Assembly: GCA_036023115.1 (NCBI GenBank)
Contig: JAYKKT010000074.1
Span: forward strand, 8,733,501 to 8,797,500
Direction: 5' to 3'
Length of the DNA: 64,000 nucleotides
Source of the DNA: Brasenia schreberi
Taxonomy: Eukaryota; Streptophyta; Magnoliopsida; Nymphaeales; Cabombaceae
Part shown: in pieces, positions 24,301 to 36,300 of the stretch
Layout of the letters: each line of letters opens with the position of its first letter
Numbering within the stretch: position 1 is the stretch's first letter
Position numbers and translations under genes: made by a program
Notes under the pieces: model-generated
Told to the model about the DNA's origin: nothing
Database searches by the model: none
Seen by the model: only the letters and a program-made list of their open reading frames with translations

Positions 24301-27300
24301 ATGGTACACAATTAAACGTTGATAAAATTGGTGACTTGCAAAACAAGAATTTTGAAGTTTCCAAAATTAGTGTTGTTCCAAAACTAAATTTAAACTTACT
24401 TTCCGTATCTCAAATTTCGGATAAAAATTGTGTTATAACCTTTTCAACCACCGGATGTATTGTGGAGGACCGCCTCTCAAAGAAGGTGATTGGGCGTGGC
24501 CATAGAGAGGGCGGACTTTACATTATGGATTATTTGCATAGTATAAGATATGTTAATGTTTTGACAAATGATGCTCTTTTATGGCACAAGAGACTTGACA
24601 TCTTAATGCTCAAAAATTGTATCAATGTCCTATTGGAATGAAATTTAAGGAATCTTTTTCTTGCAAAGATTGTGTTCTTGGTAAAATGCAATATCTCCCA
24701 TTTCTAAACAAAACACATGTTACAACAAGACCCTTCGAAATAATTCATTCGGATGTATGGGGTCCGACACCTGTTTTGTGTAAAGGAGGTATTTCCTATT
24801 ATGTTATTTTTGTAGATGACTTTATTAGGTATACATGGGTATATCTTTTAAAAGCAAAATCCGATGTCTTTCAAAATTTTGTTATTTTTCATAATCTTGT
24901 AAAGAATCGATTTGATTCAGAAATCAAATTTTTAGATCGGATTCAGGAGGAGAGCTTATGTCAAAGGATTTTGAAAACCACCTCAATAAGTTTGGGATTA
25001 TACATCAAACTTCTTGTTCTAAGACTCCTCAACAAAATGGTGTTTCCGAACGAAAGCATAGACATATCTTAGAAACCACAAGAACTTTGCTTTTGTCAAA
25101 TGGTGTTCTCAAAAATTTTTGGGCAAAAGCTATTATGACTGCAGTCTATTTAATTAATCGGATGCCCTCTTCGGTTTTACAAAATATGTCTCCTATAGAA
25201 AAACTTTTTAAAGTTTCCCCTAATTATTTAAGATTGCGTGTTTTTGGATGTAAATGCTTTGTTTATACTGACAAAGATGATAAATTATCATCTCGGACCA
25301 TCGAATGAGTTTTTCTAGGATATGGAATAACCAAAAAGGGATATAGGTGTTATGATTATAAAAATGATAAGCTTTATGTATCTCGAGATGTTAGATTTTT
25401 TTAAAATGAATATGTTTTTAAAAGCATGGATGATGATAGCTCTATTAATGACTCCTCCTACTCCTTCTTGAATGATATTTTAGGTGAAGCGGTAATTCAT
25501 GAAGAAAATGAGCTTGATGAACCTATGATTACCAGACATTCTATTACACCCTTTAATCAACATTACAATAGGAGATCTATGCCTATTCCTAGAAGGTCAA
25601 ATCGTGATTCTAGACCTCCTGAAAGATTTGTCTCATATGATAGTTTTTCACCAAGATATAGAGCTTTAGTAACAAGTATTTCAGCTATAAAGGAACCTAG
25701 AACTTTTAAGGAAGCTCAATTATCACAAGAATGGACTCATGCAATGAATGAAGAGTTGGATGCTTTATTTAGAGCCCAAACTTGGGATATAGTCTCTAGA
25801 CCATCAAACAAAAAGACTATAGGATGTAGGTGGGTTTATAAAATCAAGACGAATGGTGATGGCTCATTAGATCGTTATAAAGCTAGATTGGTTGCCAAGG
25901 GTTATTCTCAAGAATATGGAATTGATTATGAAGAAACCTTTGCTCTTGTAGCTAGAATGACAACTGTTAGAATACTTATAGTTGTATGTGCCATTCATCA
26001 TTGGAATATTTATCAGTTAGATGTTAAAAATGCTTTTTTGAATGGTTGGTTGAATGAAGAAGTATATATGGAGCCTCCTCCGGGTCTCAATCTTCCTAAA
26101 AACCAAGTCTTAAAGCTCAAAAGAGCCTTATATGGTCTCAAACAAGCTCCCAAGGCTTGGTTTGATAGAATGATTGAATTCATGACATTGCATGGCTTTA
26201 CTATTTGTTATACTGACACAACCCTATTTATAAGAAAATTATCAGCAGGTATTGTTATCCTTTTGCTCTACGTCGATGATATGATTATTACAGGTAGTGA
26301 TGACACAGGTATCCAACAAATCAAGCAAGAACTTGGTTGTTTGAAATGAAGGATCTGGGTCAACTTTCCTATTTTCTTGGCATTGAGGTAACCCGTGATG
26401 ATAGAGGTTTCTTTTTATCACAAACTAAGTTTACTAATAATGTTATTCTTAGATCAGGTATTACAGATGACAAAGTTGTTGAGACACCAGAAGTAATCAA
26501 CCAGAAGATGTCCCTAATTGATGGTGAACTTCTGAGTGATCCCACACCTTATAAACAGATGGTTGGAGCACTCACATATCTCACCATAACACGGCCTGAT
26601 ATTGCTCATGGTGTTCATACTGTAAGTTAGTTTCAGCATGCACCCACCTCAGTGCATATGAGTGCTGTTATGAGGATTGTTCGTTATATTCGACAAACCT
26701 CAACTAAGGCACTCTACTACCGGATATTGCATATTTCTTGATCACTCACTCATTTCATGGAGATGCAAGAAACAACAAAAGGTGTCTCTTTCGTCCACTG
26801 AAGCTGAGTATCGTGTTATGGCTAACACTACTACAGAACTCACTTTGCTGCGACGACTACTTCAAGACTTGAGCATACAACTGGAAGCTCCTCCAATAAT
26901 GTTCCGCGACAACAAAAGTGCTATGTATATAGCCAACAACCATACCTTCCATGAGCGCACAAAGCACATAGAAATGAATTGTCACTATGTTCGTGAAGAG
27001 CATCTACAAGGCAATTTGACATTACAGTTTGTAAAATCAGAATATCAACTTTCAGATGTGTTCACCAAGTCCTTACTTGCTCCTCGATTTTAATATTTAA
27101 TTAGCAAACTTCAGGTCATGGAGCTGTCAGTTTGAGGGAGGTGTTAAAGAACTGGGCCAGAGTGGCCCGACCCTGGCCCACTGGGCCATCAGGGCTAAGG
27201 CCCCCCCCCTTTGGCTCTTCTTGTCTCTTCTCTCTCCCTCTCATACATAACCTATTTTACTCTATAAATACTACTTGTAATCCCTTGTAAATTCAAGCCT

Positions 27301-30300
27301 TTGATGGCTAATAAATAACAATTATTTATTCAAGCTTGTGCTTTGTTTATTCTCTTTTTTGCATGCACTTATTGCTCTCGGCTATTCCTTTTTCTAAGGG
27401 CTTGTGATTGTTACTTTGTGGTATTGTCCACTCGTTGATCTTCCGCAACTATATTAAAGCATAGACTTCATTACAGTTGATAGCGAGGAGAAACCATCTA
27501 TGAGTTACCTTTATGAAGCCATTGATAGGGCAAAAGAAGCCATTAGAAATAATTTTAATGGAAAAAAGAGAGATTATGTGCCCGTGTGGAAAATTATAGT
27601 GAGAGCAAAGTAGATGCTATACATGTAGCAACATGTTATCTAAACCCATCATTTAGGTACTCAGCACGCTTCAAAAGAGATGGTGAGGTTAATCGAGGCA
27701 TCATTGATTGTATAGATAGATTAGTCTCTGATGAGAGCAAAATAGATGCTATATATCAAGAGATGAAGATCTATGATAATGCTCTTCACTTAATGGGTTT
27801 GCCTGTAGCAATTCACAACCGCACCATTACGTGTCCAGGTAAATTGTTTACCTTCGTATTTAAGTTTCTTAAATCAATACATCTTATATTATTGTGGATT
27901 ATGTATCTAATGTTTGCCTTTTTCTACAGATGTTTGATGGAATAGGTTTGGAACTGATTGTCTGAACCTTAAGGATTTTGCAGTTAAAGTTTGAGTTAAA
28001 CCTATAGTGCAACTTGTTGTGAAAGGAATTAGAGTGTCTTTGAACACATCCATACAAAAAAAACGTAACAGGTTGGAATATAAGTGACTGAATGATTTAG
28101 TTTTTATTCATTGTAACATGCACCTTCGTGAAAGGTAACATTGTATTACTTAGTACTTAAATGTTCAATTCAATAAATTGTTTGACTTTAATTGTTAATA
28201 TTATTTACTAATTGCTTATCTTTCTTTGTTGTAGGTAATTAAAAAAAGTAAATAGACAAGAAAGCCAATTTGATCCAATAAGTTTGGATAATTTTGATAT
28301 ATTAGAAGACTGGATTATAGAAGATAGTGAAGAAAATGCCCTCCTAATTGAATAAGACATTGTATTGATTAACTTGAAAGGAATGCAACAACAGTATCAA
28401 GGAGATGAAGAATTTGCTTTTCAAGGAGAAGGTGTTGCTGCTGCTGATGATGATCTTTAACAAGGAGAAGAAGATTATTTAGTTGATGATCCTAATTGCA
28501 ATTTGTAAAATGTAAATGTATTTCATTTTTTTGATTCAAAATATGTAAATTTGGATGCAATTGTTCAATGTTGAATGCTCAATCTGTACTAAACTTTGTA
28601 TTATATGAATTTAAAGCAATTACCAAATTTTTCATGATTTTTTTCTGATTTTTACCATTTTTTTTTTGTTTTTAAAATATTTTCTATTTTTTTAATATTA
28701 AAGTACAATACGCTCGTATCGTGGAGCCCAACGATATGCGATACGATACGCGTCAGACAACACTCGTACTAACATCTTCATTTTCATTAAAAAGCTAATA
28801 AAAATAGTTTTTCCATCTATTTCTTATATCGTCATTTGCCACTAGAATTTTCTAGTCCTCGTCTTTGATGCATCTAACAGAATTAAGATCCTTAGTTTTC
28901 TTATCTTTAGCCCTAGCTATCCTAAAAATATCTCTTTCACCCTTTTTTGAGTTGAGTTTTTTATATAAATTCTCTTATATTTTATCTTTTGCTTCACGTT
29001 TTCTTAACATAATGTAATTTGTAACATGCCTTCTTTGCCTTGATTTTATTTTGCACTACTTCACTCCACCACTAAGCTTCTTTTTGTCCCAGTACACCTC
29101 CCTTAGATTCATCTAACACCTCTTTCGCCACTTTCCTAATATGTATAGCCATATTATTCCACATATCACAAGGTGTACCAACATAATTCTAAGCATCTCC
29201 TTGAAGGACTTTCTGTTTAAATATATCTTTTTTCTCGCTTTTGAGGTTCCACACAACACCTCTATCTTTTTTTCTATAAATAAAGTAATCAATTTGTGTT
29301 TGTGATAAGTCACTCTTATAAGTAATTAAATGTTCATCTCGTTTTTTGAAGATTGTATTGACTATAAAGAGATCAAATGCCATAGCAAAATTTAAAATCT
29401 CCCTACCTTCCTCATTTATATCCCCAAAACCAAAGTTTTCATGAATACCTTGATATCCTAATAACTCTTTACCGATATGTTCATTTAAGTCTCCTAAACA
29501 AATCATCTCCTTTTGTGGAATCTTTTGAATCACCTTATGTAACTCTTCCCAAAAAGTTGTTTTTATACTATCTTCTAGGCCTACTTGGGGTGCGTAAGCA
29601 CAAACTATATTCAAAACCTTTGCTCCTAACACTAATTTCAACGTCATGATTCGGTGACCATATCGTTGTATGTCTACTACACTATCCTTTAAATCTTTAT
29701 TTGTGATAATACCAACTCCGTTTCGAGCCTTTTCCTTACCTGAGTACCATAATTTAAAACTTGTATCCTCTATCTCCTTTGCTTTTTCTCCAACCCACTT
29801 TGTCTCTTGTAAACATAGAATATGATTCTTTCTCCGAATCGTAGTATCTACCACCTCCATTAGCTTACTGGATAATGCTCCGATATTTCAAGAACCAATA
29901 CGAATCTTATTATCTAGGACTAGCTTCCTTACCCCCCGCATCTGTCCATATTGAAAATGTGGAGGCCCTCTGTAAATTATTCACTAATTTCGAGCGACAA
30001 TGTAGCGGGACTAACTTTTTTACCCACACCCATCAATGATGTGGGAACCCTCTTTGCAGTTGATTCATTACATCCGAGCGAAAATATGGTGGCCCTTGCT
30101 TACTTATCACTGCATTCAGGCTCCGCAACGCATCGCTAGGCGGGGTCGCCCCAAAGCAATGCCCCTAATTTATGTAATCCATGGTATTAAAATCCTTTTT
30201 GGTTCCTCCCTGCTCCGCATGTGCATCACTTTCTTGTGTGGAAATTTTCAACTTTTGTTATGTATGTTCTTTTCTTCGTGATTTAAGTAGCTTATTAGCC

Positions 30301-33300
30301 ATTTCATTTGACAGTCCTTTATATGATTGGAAAGCCATGGAAGAGGATGGTTTCTCTTGGTGGATACAGCGAATATTGCGTGCCTATGATCTCTTTGATG
30401 AATTTAGGATAGATCATTTTCGTGGATTTGCTGGCTACTGGGCCGTTCCTTCAGGTAACTTCTCTAATTTAACTTCTAGCAGGTACTTAAAGCAAGTAAT
30501 TGCATTTCTGTGCAAACTCAAATAATGTGAATTTTCAGAAGCAAAAATCGCAACGGTTGGAAGATGGAAGGTTAGTTTTTTCTTTTGGAATCTAACATAT
30601 TCTTGATTATCGATGCATGCTAACATCTGAAACTGTGTGTAGGCTGGCCCAAAAGAAGCCCTCTTCGATGCAATAGCCAAAGCAACTGGAAATATCAGTA
30701 TAATTGCTGAAGACTTGGTATGTGTTAACATCCAGATTGTGGTAAAAGTCTTACAAGATCATTTGGTTGGGGCCCCTGTTTGAAGTTTTCTTCTTTAAAG
30801 ACATCAGATAAATCTATTTATGCATCAAGGTGGATGCTTGGGTGTTCCATGAAATTTAGCCAAGATAATGGAAATATAGTCTAGTCAAGTTAAGAAACGT
30901 CCATTCAATGTCAGTGACTTATTGATCCAAAATGAGAAAATAAGTTTTCACTTGGGTCAACTTGAGTATCATTCACATATCAGCATATTTCAAGAATCTT
31001 TGTGAATTACTGAATGTCAGGTATCAGAGAACAATTCTACGCGTGCTAGATGATGAAGAAACCACTATAGCAATATATGCTATGGTGGTTGTCTACTGTT
31101 ACTAGATTATGTCCTTCAAACAATAATTTATTGTTTTCTTCTTTCCAAAATAACTCAGGACAATAAAATCTGCATACTTTTCTAATGTGGTTAGCAAACT
31201 GTAGATCCAAGGTTATATCACGAAAAGGTATAGTGGCTCCATGTTGCTTTTAGATGGATAGAAGTGAAGGCATGCTTTTCAATCGGTTGTGCATGTGGAG
31301 TTCCAGTAGAACTAATCATTACTAGAAGTTTGTAGCTTAAGCAGATTATTATATCTGAGAATGAGGACATGGCAATACGAAGACTAGTTTCACCTTATTG
31401 AATTTTGTAGTGAAGGCATGCTTTGAGGGATTCTCATATGATCTTGATAAAAAGCATGACAAGTTCATGCTATCACAAAGCTTTCAGCTATGATGGTGAT
31501 GAGAACTCCACTCTGGGATAGCTGGTTGCATGTTGTTTCATTAGAATAACGATCATTTGTGAGAACAGTTGGACACAGATTCTCATGTACTTCGCTCATT
31601 CAAGAGCACAAAACCTGGCTCTGAAGCACCACAAGGATCAGCTGCCGACTGTTGGAGGGTTGTATCCACTACAACATTTGATATGTGGGGAATTTAGAGT
31701 AGAATAGGCGATGGCCCATGAAGCATTGAAGGATAATGTTTCAAAATTCAAATGGCAAGCTTTCTCCTGCTACAAGGAAGCATCTTAGTTTAGGATTTGC
31801 AAATGGAGATGCATCTCTTACTATTGGTATTGGATGAGTTCTGCCACTCTGTTGGCAATATGGGCTCCTTCACGGCAACAAGGAATCCCCAGTCTTATAA
31901 GTTGCTGGAGCAAAGGTACTCAATTAGGAACGATAATTAGGGGAAATTATCTGCATCATACCACTATAGTGATTGTGGTTGCTCTCGGCCCTGGGGACAT
32001 CGTACTACAAGTATATTCAAATAGCAGAACACTGCTGCTGAAGGGAAGACAGATTGCAACAAAAAGATCATCTTTACCGAGTCCTTAAATTAACATACGC
32101 TCAGGCAGCATTTAGTACTGCAGTCGATATTCTTCTACACAAAGCTGGAGATGGCCTCTTGGAGGCGCTCCCCATTGCAATTCTGTCCTTAAAGCCCCTT
32201 CGTGTACTTATTTCTATTGAATGGTCATCTGTAAGGTCGGTGGGGATACCAGCCTTGCCTGAAAAAAAGCCTAATCAAGAAAAGAATTTGTTAAATCTTT
32301 AAAAGCCCCAATTTTCTGTAAAGAGTGGTATTGTTGGTTATCAATGATCGAAAAGATGGTACTATTAGTAGTGAGAATAGAACCAGAAAGGATTGGAAAC
32401 GAGACAAGGTAAAAGATTGTCCTTGAGGTAGTGCATGCCATTATCTTCTAAACCTTTTCATCTCAAAATTTCCTGGCACAGATTTTTAGGAGGAAGACAG
32501 AAAAGTGAGTTCTAGTTGTTACAGTATCATAAAACGCAACATATTTGGCAGCCACTATCTCTAACAGCTACGCAATAGAAAATCTCATATGAGAACCGGA
32601 AGGTGCCTGCCTGTTCTTCCATTTGCTTAATTATTTGATGTCTGCTTATATTTGATCTTCTGAAACAGGGAGTAATTTAGCCGACCCCGTCTAGTATGGG
32701 AAAAGGCTTAGTTGTTGTTGTTGTTGAAACAGGGAGTAATCACAGATGATGTTGTTAGGCTAAGAAAAGCAATTGGTGCTCCTGGAATGGCCATTCTTCA
32801 GTTTGGTAAATTGATGCTGCTAGTTTATTCTATTGCCCCCCCACCACACACACACGTATATCTGATTGTCATTATAATACTCTTTAATGTTGTCATTTGC
32901 AGCTTATGGAAGTAGATCAGATAATCCCCATTTGCCTCACAATCATGAAGTCAATCAAGTCGTATACACGGGAACTCATGATAATGACACGGTAGGATTA
33001 CAAAACTTTTTGGTTGGCAATTTTTCTGTACAGCAGAGCTTGGTTCTGCAATAAGGGCTAACGCTCTGGGCTATCTAGTTTGCTTCAATTACTTCGGACA
33101 TATCTCATCATCATCATAGGTCTTCTCATCTAAAAATACTGTCTACTGTCAGAAACACTCTCTGTAATCAAATTGCCTTTCACTTATTGTGTTCTTTTGG
33201 TGCACCTTTTGCAGGCGCTTGGCTGGTGGGAAAGCTTGAAAGAGGTAGAGAAATCCAATGTAAGTTTCTTACAAATATTAGATCTTTTTTGTCGGTTTAG

Positions 33301-36300
33301 GATACAATGACCACCTGATTTACATCAATTGCATGGAGTTGGACAGGAGAGGGTGGATCTTCTCATTTTATCGGGAAATCTTTCTTCCAGTTATCTATCA
33401 ACACTCTGATTAGTCCTCATGCCACTAATATTCTATAACAAAATGAACTTACAACCTTTCTATTACGACGGGTAGACAATTTTTGAATCAGTTTAAACTT
33501 TCACTATAGTTGCCCAACTTGGTGAGTAGGACAAAACTTGTTTGTTGTCCAACTCATGGCTTGCAAGTCGTCTAGGATAACTTGGGACTCTGTTGTTCTT
33601 ATATATCAATGCATAAATTATATTGTAAATTAGAAAAACTGATGCTTTAAAAATGTGAAAATATTAAAAGAAAATTGCTAGATATAAAGAAATAAGTTTC
33701 AGTGGATAAGAACTGAATGTGACAAGATTTGCTGGCAATAGTTCATAAAGAGGTAAAAACTCGACGCAAATTGTATTCAATTATCTTCCCCGAACTGTAA
33801 AATGTATAACCGTATTAAATTAATTTCCTTGGTTAATGCATTTAAAGTCGAATTCTGCCTATGTAAGGGAGAACTGTAAAATGTATAACCATATTAAATT
33901 AATTTCCTTGGTTAAATGCATTTAAAAACTCCGCCCATGTAAGGGATCACCCTTGCATTGCCGGTCCCAAGCCCGGATAAAGGAGGAGGGTTGTGTTAGG
34001 CTTTCGACAGCCAGCGTAAAACTTCATCGAATTTTTACAACATGGATTACAAAAATTATGAGCATTGCTTTGGGGCGTCCCCGTCTAGCGACGTGCTGCA
34101 GAGCCCGAATGCAGTAAGAAGTACGCAAGGGCCACTACATTTTCACCCGAATGTAGTGAATCAATTGCAGAGAGGGTTCCTATTGTGAAAAAAACAAGTT
34201 GACTTAGTGTTAGAGTCTAGGTTGTAATCTACGTTTGTTCTATGTATACAATAGTCGTGTATGATTTGGATCCCAATGGATCAGATTCTGATCCATTGGG
34301 ACCCAAACTTTATTAGTTACTTATTAAGGGTAAAGTAGTCTTTTAAGTTAGATTAGCAGTATTTAAAGAGTCTTATAATTAGGGTTAGGGAAAGTTAACA
34401 AAAATCGTGGACAGCAGGAGTGCAGGGGATGGCTGCCTATGGCGCCGACCTGCATCCTCTTGTAATCTTCTTTGGTTCCAGTCTTTGTCAAGGAATAAAA
34501 TGCTTGTTTTGAGTGCATAAAATCAACATGGTATCAGAGCTTATCACGGCTATTTCTCGTCTAAGACAATCACGGGAAAGTTGAGGAAAAACAGTGCCAA
34601 AAACGATCTCAGGTGACAGATTTTTTGTTTATCATTTTTTGTTCATTTTCTCTCCAAAATAGAGAAGTGCGGTGTAAAGGGTATTGCAAGTATATTGCTG
34701 GCCAGATTTTAGCAATATCTCACACTCTTGTGCTTGGCTTGGCACCTACTATCGCTGGCCAGATATCTTACACACTATTCTTCGTGCGTTTCAAGGAGCA
34801 CAGCTTGTTTGAACACGTTTATTGAGGGTGTTGAGAGGCAACAAGGTGGAACGCATTTTGCCTTTTATTACTGATTTGCTTGCTTGAAGAACATTCAATC
34901 AGCTGCTCTACTTAAGATCGTTAGAACACTAAATCGTGTTTTTCTTTTAAGAGGACCAGATTGTGTGCAAAGAGTGCACACGGCATATGTGAAAAAAAAA
35001 ATTTACTTGGTTGGTGTATTTGTTTTTCCAACGGTATTCTCATCTAAATGGAAAGAACAAAGATGGCTGATGGAAATGACCAGAGTTCTATAGACAAAGG
35101 TGACTCATTTCAAATTACAAATTTGAAGCTGGATGGGAAAAATTATCTTCAATGGGCCCGTTCAATTGAATTGGCTATCATGGCCAGGGGGCGTTGGGAT
35201 TACTTAACTGGTGAAGTAACTCAACCCTCAAGTACAGATCCTCTTTATTCTAGATGGAGAAAAGAAAATGCACTGGTGAGTGCTTGGTTGCTTCAGTCTA
35301 TGTTACCTTCTATTGGCAGTACCTTTATGTTCTTGGAAACAGCCAGAGAGATATGGTTAGCAGTACAGGAGGCTTATGCTCAGAGGAAAAATATTGCAAA
35401 GAAGTATGATCTTATAGAAAAGATTAGGAAGTGCAGACAGGGAGAAAGAACTATCAGTGAGTACCATGCAGAACTCAGAGGTTTGTGGGAGGAATTACAA
35501 TTCTATTCCAAAACCAAATGCCAGAACTGCACACTTGCGCAATGAAGAATTTGAGGAACGAAAGGTATTTGATCTTCTTTGAGGAATTTCTTCTGAATAT
35601 GAGGCAGTTAAGAATAATATTCTCAGTCGAGAGGAGCTCCCAACCTTGAGCACAGTATATTCTCTCCTACTTCGTGAAGAGGACAGAAAACAGCTAAAAA
35701 AGGAGACCAAAGTGAACATATCAGAGACTTCAGTATTCGTAGGAAGGGGTACATCTACTCCCACCTTTCTTAGGGGGAGAGGAGGTTATGGACGAGGTAG
35801 AGGCAGATCTGGGATCACTTCTGAAGACAATGATAAGTTACTCTGTTCACATTGTGGAAAATCACGCCATATGAAGGAGACATGTTGGAAATTAGTTGGA
35901 GTAACTACTTAGTTTCAGAATCAAAATCGATCCAACAAGGCTTACTTCAGTAGTGATCAGACAGAAAGACCAAGGAATGATGATAATACAACCTCGTTAG
36001 CGGACATGAAGAAAGAAATTGAACTTCTTAAAGCAAGATTAACTGACTCACAATCTGCTTCTACATCCTCCCACAGTGATCCTCATGCCACAGTTACATA
36101 TCCTTTCTCTTTCTTGACACAAGGTAATATTAGCTCTTCTTCTTCAAGAGTTTGGGTTATTGATTCCGGTGCAACAGATCATATGGTCAGTCAAAGAACC
36201 TTTTTTGATAATTATGAATTGTCTCAAGGCAGTCTTAATATCAAACTTGCAGATGGCTCCTATACTCCTATAGCTGGAAAAGGGAGTATTACTACTTCGT

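Larger units (their letters stand above)
22761..27475 (+). mobile_element. Ty1/copia retrotransposon 1 (4715 bp) with 5-bp TSD
   Basis: LTRs at 22761-23144 and 27142-27475 start tgttaaagaactggg and end cattaca. The 5-bp TSD gttga flanks both sides (22756-22760, 27476-27480). The primer-binding site tggtatcagagcc (initiator-Met tRNA type) follows LTR1, and a purine tract ttgagggagg precedes LTR2. Domain order is gag, protease, integrase, RT, RNase H, as in Ty1/copia. It lies inside hAT 2, hence at the third nesting level. Confidence 0.95.
21425..28508 (+). pseudogene. hAT transposase 2, decayed and split by copia 1
   Basis: 5' part (21425-22760): [14 protein letters not shown] finger CLFCERV with KHHLAG, SR-rich linker, DUF659 with [16 protein letters not shown]. 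3' part (27481-28508): [15 protein letters not shown] and [13 protein letters not shown], then an acidic tail. In-frame stops include TAA at about 22025 and a TAG replacing the Trp of the ADGWTDR motif (near 22159). It is a dead copy. Confidence 0.88.
20942..28765 (+). mobile_element. hAT transposon 2 with 8-bp TSD, interrupted by copia 1
   Basis: It begins cagtgttatctg and ends in gtcagacaacactc. Flanks atactaac (20934-20941) and gtactaac (28766-28773) match 7 of 8, fitting an hAT TSD. The flanks outside join into continuous RTE sequence, so it inserted into RTE copy 2. Removing copia 1 and its TSD copy leaves about 3.1 kb, close to hAT 1, and the encoded protein is clearly homologous. Confidence 0.9.
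19687..30195 (-). mobile_element. RTE LINE copy 2 (minus), interrupted by hAT 2
   Basis: The reverse complement ends in the RTE tail with (TTG)n near 19687. It carries an RT fragment (20081-20590) and an endonuclease fragment (29189-29860), and begins near the head motif gcattgctttggggc (about 30150). It lies in DPE1 intron 8, opposite to the gene. It is broken by the hAT at 20942-28765, a deletion between endonuclease and RT (the frame jumps from KKDRG to VVWNLKS) and smaller lesions. Its 5' boundary is approximate; no clear TSD was found. Confidence 0.85.

Noticed and set aside
31834..32302. Two open frames of 82-84 residues in DPE1 intron 11
   Set aside because: No domain, no coding signature and flanked by verified DPE1 exons; treated as intron.
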